Shown: positions 59,497-64,000 of the stretch, piece after piece
Position numbering within the stretch: position 1 is the first letter of the stretch
Layout: each line of letters begins with the position of its first letter
Origin: an uncultured Chthonomonas sp.
GTDB taxonomy: Bacteria > Armatimonadota > Chthonomonadetes > Chthonomonadales > CAJBBX01
DNA: 64,000 nucleotides
Assembly: GCA_903951425.1 (NCBI GenBank)
Contig: CAJBBX010000174.1
Location: 24,642 to 88,641, forward strand
Direction: 5' to 3'
Position numbers and translations under genes: made by a program
The notes under the pieces: generated by a model
The model's input: the letters and a program-made list of their open reading frames with translations, nothing else
Database searches by the model: none
What the model was told of the DNA's origin: nothing

Positions 59497-61947
59497 ATGG
59501 ATTCAGCAGTCCCTTACAGCACCGCCGCCGAGATCTCGGCGGCGGTGCTGCGTCATACCCGCCACGCTACCGGCGCGTCGTGGCAGCATGCCTCCAACGC
59601 CGATATCTACGTCGCTCTGGCTCACGCCATCAGGGATGCCGCCCAGGACCTGGTCCTCAAGGCCGAGGAACGCGCTGCTGGCGTCGGGGCCAAGCGGATC
59701 TACTACCTCTCCATCGAGCATCTCGTGGGCCGCTCCCTGGCCTCCACGCTGCGCAACATGGGTCTGTTCGAGACCGTGCGGTCGTTTCTCGCCGAGCAGG
59801 GGCGCGACCTGACGACGGTGCTGGAGGAGGAGATCGACGCGGCCCTGGGCAATGGCGGACTGGGCAGGCTGGCGGCGTGCTACCAGGAGTCCATGGCGAC
59901 GCTGGGCCTGCCGGGCTACTCCTACGGGATCAACTATGAGTTTGGGATGTTCCGCCAGGAGATTCGCCACGGCGCCCAGGCGGAGAGGCCCGACGTCTGG
60001 CGCCGGTTCGGCTCGCCGTGGCTGCTTGAGCGGCCCTCGATCCTGCAGCGCATCCCGGTCTTCGGCAAGCTCGCCTACCGCACCCGCGCCGACGGCAAGC
60101 TGCTGCCCGAGTGGGTCGACTACCGGCACATTCTGGGAGTTCCCAGTGACCTGCCCGTAGTCGGCTACGGCGCTCGATCGGCCTCGTGGCTACGACTCTA
60201 CGCCGCTCGCTCGGAGCAGGAGTTCGACCTCGAGGCGTTCAATCAGGGCGACTACGTCCGCTCCCTTGGCGGCTCCCTCAACGATACCAATGTCTCGCGT
60301 GTGCTCTACCCTGACGACGCCAAGCCGCAGGGCCGCGAGCTACGCTTGCTGCAGGAGTATTTCTTCTGCGCATGCGCTGTGCGCGATATCCTTCGCATCC
60401 ACGACGCGACCGGCGAGCCCGTCGAGGCCCTGCCCGATCGCGTCGCCATCCAGTTGAACGACACCCACCCTGTGCTGGCCATCGTGGAGCTGATGCGTAT
60501 TCTGCTGGACGAACGCCAGTTGGACTGGTCGCCGGCGTGGGACATCGCCTGCCGCGTTTTCGCCTACACCAACCATACGTTGCTGCCCGAGGCGCTGGAG
60601 AAGTGGACGGCGGGCCTCCTCGACTTCATGGTGCCGCGGCACCTGAGCATCATCTACGAGATCAACCGCCGCTACGTGCAGTCCATCGCCCAGGAGCGCC
60701 CCGGCGACGCGGGTCTGTTGGAGCGCACGGCCATCGTCACCGGCTCAGGACCCGGCTCCGTCGTTCATATGGCGCGTCTGGCCGCCCACGCGGCCTTCAG
60801 GGTGAACGGCGTGGCGGACCTCCATACCCGCCTGCTGCAGCGGCTGGTGATGCCCGACGTAGCGGCCATGGAGCCCGCGAAGTTCACCAACGTGACCAAC
60901 GGCATCACCCAGCGGCGCTGGCTCCTGCACGCTAACCCCGGCCTGGCCGGACTGGTGACGGAGGCCATCGGAGACGGCTGGGTGACCGACTTGGAGCAGA
61001 TGCGGGGGCTGGAGCCACTGGCCGATGACGCCGGCTTCCGCGACCGCTTTCGCCAGGTGCGGCGCGAGAACAAGCAGCGCTTGTCTGCCACCATTGAGCG
61101 GCTCTGCTGCGTCAAGGTCGATCCGGAGTCGGTGTTCGACGCGCAGATTAAGCGGATGCATGAGTACAAGCGGCAGTTGCTGAACCTCCTCCGCGTGGCG
61201 GCGGACTACGCCGACATCCTCGATGGCGTCGAGCCGCCGGCCGTGCCGCGCGTTTGCATCTTCGCGGGGAAGGCGGCCGCCAGCTACTTCGCCGCCAAGG
61301 AGATAATTCGCCTCATCGTGGCCGTCTCGCGGGTCATCAACGCCGACCCGCGCGCGCAGGGCCGCCTGAAGCTCGTCTTCATCCCGGACTACCGGGTCAC
61401 GCTGGCCGAGGCGATCATGCCTGCGACAGACCTGTCCGTACAGGTGTCGGCCGCCGGCTCGGAGGCCAGCGGCACAGGGAACATGAAGTTCGCACTGAAC
61501 GGTGCGCTGACGATCGGCACGCTTGACGGCGCGAACATCGAGATCCGCGATGCCGTGGGCGAGGACAACTTCTACCTATTCGGCCTCACGGCCGAGCAGA
61601 TGACCGGCCTGACCGCTCCGGGCTTCTACGACCCCGCCGAGGCCGCCGCGCGCGACCCACGCATCCAGCGCGTGCTGGGCATGTTGGAGACCGGCTTCCT
61701 GACGCCGTGGGACCCCGACCTGGGCAGATGGGTGCGCGGCTACCTGCTCTCCCACGGCGAGCGGTACGGGCACCTTGCCGATATGGGCTCCTACCTGGAT
61801 GCCCAGGACCGCGCCGCCTCGGACTACCGCGACCTGCATGCCTGGGACCGGCGGTCCATCCTGAACATGGCCCGGGTGGGCTACTTCTCGAGCGATCGGG
61901 CGGTCAGCGAATACGCTGAGCGGATCTGGCGCGTAAAGCCGGTCTAG
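59497..61947 (+). CDS. glgP: Glycogen/maltodextrin phosphorylase
   Basis: An 816-residue glucan phosphorylase that releases glucose-1-phosphate from glycogen or maltodextrins using PLP. Family blocks: IYYLSIEHLVGRSLASTL near the start, ALGNGGLGRLAACYQESMATL, YGINYEFGMFRQEI, RVAIQLNDTHPVLAIVELMR, FTNVTNGITQRRWL, IKRMHEYKRQLLN and IFAGKAAASYFAAKEIIR. The PLP lysine block SGTGNMKFALNGALTIGTLDGANIEI carries Lys664. Length is standard. ATG 59497 has GAGG six bases upstream, so the track start (TTG 59485) is not needed. It follows gltA by 8 bp and is closed by a strong hairpin. It implies stored glycogen as a carbon source. Confidence 0.95.
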   Translation: MDSAVPYSTAAEISAAVLRHTRHATGASWQHASNADIYVALAHAIRDAAQDLVLKAEERAAGVGAKRIYYLSIEHLVGRSLASTLRNMGLFETVRSFLAEQGRDLTTVLEEEIDAALGNGGLGRLAACYQESMATLGLPGYSYGINYEFGMFRQEIRHGAQAERPDVWRRFGSPWLLERPSILQRIPVFGKLAYRTRADGKLLPEWVDYRHILGVPSDLPVVGYGARSASWLRLYAARSEQEFDLEAFNQGDYVRSLGGSLNDTNVSRVLYPDDAKPQGRELRLLQEYFFCACAVRDILRIHDATGEPVEALPDRVAIQLNDTHPVLAIVELMRILLDERQLDWSPAWDIACRVFAYTNHTLLPEALEKWTAGLLDFMVPRHLSIIYEINRRYVQSIAQERPGDAGLLERTAIVTGSGPGSVVHMARLAAHAAFRVNGVADLHTRLLQRLVMPDVAAMEPAKFTNVTNGITQRRWLLHANPGLAGLVTEAIGDGWVTDLEQMRGLEPLADDAGFRDRFRQVRRENKQRLSATIERLCCVKVDPESVFDAQIKRMHEYKRQLLNLLRVAADYADILDGVEPPAVPRVCIFAGKAAASYFAAKEIIRLIVAVSRVINADPRAQGRLKLVFIPDYRVTLAEAIMPATDLSVQVSAAGSEASGTGNMKFALNGALTIGTLDGANIEIRDAVGEDNFYLFGLTAEQMTGLTAPGFYDPAEAAARDPRIQRVLGMLETGFLTPWDPDLGRWVRGYLLSHGERYGHLADMGSYLDAQDRAASDYRDLHAWDRRSILNMARVGYFSSDRAVSEYAERIWRVKPV

Positions 61948-61959
61948 CAGGACGCAGAA

Positions 61960-61989
61960 ACGCCTTCAGCCGCGATCGGCTGAAGGCGT
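61960..61989 (+). terminator. Rho-independent-type terminator after glgP
   Basis: ACGCCTTCAGCC and GGCTGAAGGCGT form a perfect 12-bp stem around GCGATC, 12 bp after the stop, followed by ATTCC. It also faces the 3' end of tRNA-Ala on the other strand and may serve both. Confidence 0.75.
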
Positions 61990-62000
61990 ATTCCGTTGCA

Positions 62001-62074
<74 letters not shown>

Positions 62075-62093
62075 ACGGTGGCCAGCGGGGAAC

Positions 62094-62123
62094 ATCTTAC
62101 CCCGGCGTGCAGTCTGCCGTCAA
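62094..62123 (-). promoter_or_regulatory. Promoter of tRNA-Ala
   Basis: On the minus strand TTGACG (62123-62118), 18-bp spacer, TAAGAT (62099-62094). The predicted start is about 62087, some 13 bases before the tRNA 5' end, a typical leader length. Confidence 0.65.
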
Positions 62124-62160
62124 CTACGGGGCCGGGCGGCGTCTCGGGGCGTGACGTTGT

Positions 62161-62189
62161 TTGACACCCCTCCGGGGCCTAGGTATAAT
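62161..62189 (+). promoter_or_regulatory. Perfect sigma-70 consensus promoter of the histidine kinase gene
   Basis: TTGACA at 62161-62166, 17-bp spacer, TATAAT at 62184-62189: both hexamers and the spacing are ideal. Transcription would begin about 62196, so the kinase must start downstream of it (ATG 62239). Confidence 0.8.
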
Positions 62190-62238
62190 CGCCCTTGATC
62201 CCCCTGTGCCGCACTGCGCCGGAGATAGGCATCCATCC

Positions 62239-63984
62239 ATGATTAGTGACGATCGCGACGCGCTGGTCTCGCGCATCCATGAGCTCGAAGGCCTGCTTGC
62301 CGAGAGGAAGCGGGAGGTAGAGCGCCTGCAGCAGGGCATGAAGGCCGCCGAAGGGGCCGACGTGCAGGTCTCTATCACCGAGTTCGAGGACACGCTGAAG
62401 CGCCTTGTGCAGCGCGTGGCCATGATCCTGCAGGCCGAGAAGTGCGCGATCCTTATCCTGGACAAGGAGACCGGCGAACTGGTTGCCCGCGCTCCGGCCC
62501 ACGGCATCGCGCCGGGCGACCTGCGCCTGCTCCGGGTGAAGGTGAGCGAGGGCGTCTCCGGCGCGGTCTACCGCTCCGAGCACCCCATCATCATCGACGA
62601 CGCCATCCACGACCCGCGCACGGTGAAGGAGAACGTGGCCCTGCTGCACGTTCGCAACGGGCTCATCGTGCCACTGGTCGTCGAGAAGCGCGACGAGGAG
62701 AACCGGGTCACCAACCGGGTCACCATCGGCGTCCTGTGCGTCTTCAACAAGCGCTACGACGGCCTCTTCAACGAGGAGGATGTGCGGCTCCTGGAGCGCC
62801 TCTCGCGCAACGCAGCCTCCGTCATCTCCAACGCCCAGATGTACAAAGAGCTGGTCGAGGAGAAAGAGAAGCTCGTCCACACCATCGAGAGCCTCTACGC
62901 CGGGCTACTGCTGATCAGCGAGCGCGGCACGTTGATGCAGATGAATGCCCGCGCCCGGCAGATATTCGAAGTCGTCGGCGATCCCATCGGTCGCCCGTTC
63001 GTCGACATGATACAGCACGAGAAGGCCCTCGAAGTGCTGGGCCGGATGCTCTCCGTGAAGGACCAGTCCGAGGCCGCCGAGTCCGATGACGATGTCCGCG
63101 CCGCCGAAGAGGTGAGCGTCGCTGAACGCGATAGCGGCGAGGAGCGCATCTACCAGCTCCACGCGGCGCAGGTGCGCGGCGAGGACCATCGCCTCATCGG
63201 AACTGCGGTGATCATGAACGACATCACCGAAATCCGCAACCTGGACCGCATGAAGACCGAGTTCGTGGCCATCGCCGCCCACGAGCTACGCACGCCGATG
63301 ACGCCTATCAAAGGCTTCATCAGCATGCTGGCGCAGGACCCGGACGACTCGTTCACCCCCGAGGATCGGCACGAGTACTACACCATCATCGAGCAGAACG
63401 TGGACCGCCTGGGCCGCCTGATCAACGACCTGCTGAACGTCACCCGGATCGAGCGCGGCATCGCCATGCAGCTCTTCTGGGAGGAGGCCGACCTGGCGGC
63501 GCTGGTTGAGTCGGTCTTCGAGGTCCAGCGCGGCATGACCAACACGGACAAGCACCCGCTGGTGCTGGATGCCGAGCCCGCGCATCTGATCGCCACCGTG
63601 GGGCGCGACCAGATCGAGCAGATCTTCCAGAACCTCGTCAGCAACGCCATCAAGTACTCTCCCGAGGGCGGCGAGGTGGTGGCCATCATCCGCGACGAGC
63701 CCGACAAGGGCACCGTGCTCATGGGCGTGCGCGACCACGGCACCGGACTACCCGATTCCGCCAAGGCGAAGCTCTTCAAGCCCTACCGCCGCATCCACAA
63801 TCCCAAGACCGCCAGCGTCAAGGGCACCGGGATCGGCCTCTTCCTCGTCAAGAACCTCGTGGAAGCGCACCACGGCAACATCTGGGTCGAGACCGAGATG
63901 GGGAAGGGAAGCACCTTCTGGTTCCGAATCCCCAAGGCTCCGCCCGAGGCCGGCGAGGGCGAGGCGGCAGTAGCCGCGACGTAG
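62239..63984 (+). CDS. GAF-PAS sensor histidine kinase
   Basis: A 581-residue sensor histidine kinase without transmembrane helices, so cytosolic. Residues 1-40 form a coiled coil (HELEGLLAERKREVERLQQG). A GAF domain spans about 45-190 (ILQAEKCAILILDKETGELVARAP, IGVLCVFNKRYDGLFNEEDVRLLERLS). A PAS domain spans about 205-335 (TIESLYAGLLLISERGTLMQMNARARQIFEVVG). The dimerisation/phosphoacceptor helix FVAIAAHELRTPMTPIKGFI carries His348. The ATPase domain has N, G1 and G2 boxes: QIFQNLVSNAIKYSP, VRDHGTGLP and GTGIGLFLVKNLVEAHHG. All catalytic motifs are intact. No response regulator lies in the window; one may follow beyond 64000. Start 62239 is set by the upstream promoter; ribosome site weak (GGAG/ATAGG). 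Confidence 0.92.
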   Translation: MISDDRDALVSRIHELEGLLAERKREVERLQQGMKAAEGADVQVSITEFEDTLKRLVQRVAMILQAEKCAILILDKETGELVARAPAHGIAPGDLRLLRVKVSEGVSGAVYRSEHPIIIDDAIHDPRTVKENVALLHVRNGLIVPLVVEKRDEENRVTNRVTIGVLCVFNKRYDGLFNEEDVRLLERLSRNAASVISNAQMYKELVEEKEKLVHTIESLYAGLLLISERGTLMQMNARARQIFEVVGDPIGRPFVDMIQHEKALEVLGRMLSVKDQSEAAESDDDVRAAEEVSVAERDSGEERIYQLHAAQVRGEDHRLIGTAVIMNDITEIRNLDRMKTEFVAIAAHELRTPMTPIKGFISMLAQDPDDSFTPEDRHEYYTIIEQNVDRLGRLINDLLNVTRIERGIAMQLFWEEADLAALVESVFEVQRGMTNTDKHPLVLDAEPAHLIATVGRDQIEQIFQNLVSNAIKYSPEGGEVVAIIRDEPDKGTVLMGVRDHGTGLPDSAKAKLFKPYRRIHNPKTASVKGTGIGLFLVKNLVEAHHGNIWVETEMGKGSTFWFRIPKAPPEAGEGEAAVAAT

Positions 63985-64000
63985 GAATCAACACGGCCGC

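Overview
The window is high-GC bacterial chromosomal DNA (impression from codon use; not computed). It is dense with ordinary single-copy genes and has no phage, insertion sequence or CRISPR array that I can recognise. The envelope is diderm: an RND pump operon encodes a periplasmic adaptor, an inner-membrane pump and a TolC-like outer-membrane channel, and there is a CsgG-like exported protein. A SigH-type sigma factor, normally a mark of the Firmicutes side of the tree, sits in the same window. Together with many exported glycosidase-like proteins (GH5-like, DUF4832, DUF6259, beta-helix, CBM-fused GH-A), this suggests a Terrabacteria-type diderm such as an Armatimonadota member. That placement is inference, with moderate to low confidence.

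Region by region. 0-8 kb: a cut-off exported protein, a GH5-like enzyme, two wrecked DUF1801 genes, an isochorismatase-type hydrolase divergent from an SGNH hydrolase with a 16-bp palindrome between them, a small membrane protein, a decayed membrane gene and a DUF4832 exported protein. 8.3-13.7 kb: a 1,805-residue exported repeat protein (DUF7948-like domain, SBBP blades, two BNR/sortilin-like arrays each nested in an SBBP blade, five Ig-like modules). 13.7-18 kb: a scrambled accessory patch with an exported protein, a short-chain dehydrogenase, a broken paralogue of the exported protein, a methyltransferase missing its C-terminus and a beta-helix gene truncated against it. 18-24.4 kb: a large BTAD/NB-ARC/TPR regulator, a URO-D-superfamily protein, a phosphonopyruvate-decarboxylase-like TPP enzyme and an overlapping carboxymuconolactone-decarboxylase-family gene. 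24.7-31.3 kb: two exported TIM-barrel glycosidase-like proteins, then a short Gfo/Idh oxidoreductase coupled to an NCS2 permease with an extra C-terminal ATPase-like domain.

31.5-38.5 kb: a 41-residue membrane protein and the adaptor-RND-TolC-VTT operon with 4-nt overlaps. 38.6-49 kb: a 1,101-residue DUF6259 exported protein, ThuA, a PfkB kinase, a CsgG-like protein, endonuclease IV, a small membrane-anchored protein, a Gfo/Idh oxidoreductase and a lipoprotein. 49-64 kb is core genome: SigH-like sigma factor with a consensus promoter and a tRNA-Thr that begins before its stop codon, HemW, a dolichol-phosphate-mannose-synthase-like GT2, fused class I fumarase, a beta-propeller lipoprotein, FtsH, TilS, citrate synthase, glycogen phosphorylase, tRNA-Ala and a GAF-PAS histidine kinase with a perfect sigma-70 promoter.

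How they fit: the accessory genes describe a heterotroph that exports carbohydrate-active enzymes, imports products and processes them with oxidoreductases, ThuA and a PfkB kinase. The core genes supply TCA enzymes, glycogen turnover, proteolysis and tRNA modification. The observations most worth following are the sigma-factor/tRNA overlap, the nested propeller architecture, the permease-ATPase fusion and the URO-D/TPP/CMD neighbourhood. No complete novel defence or biosynthetic system is evident.
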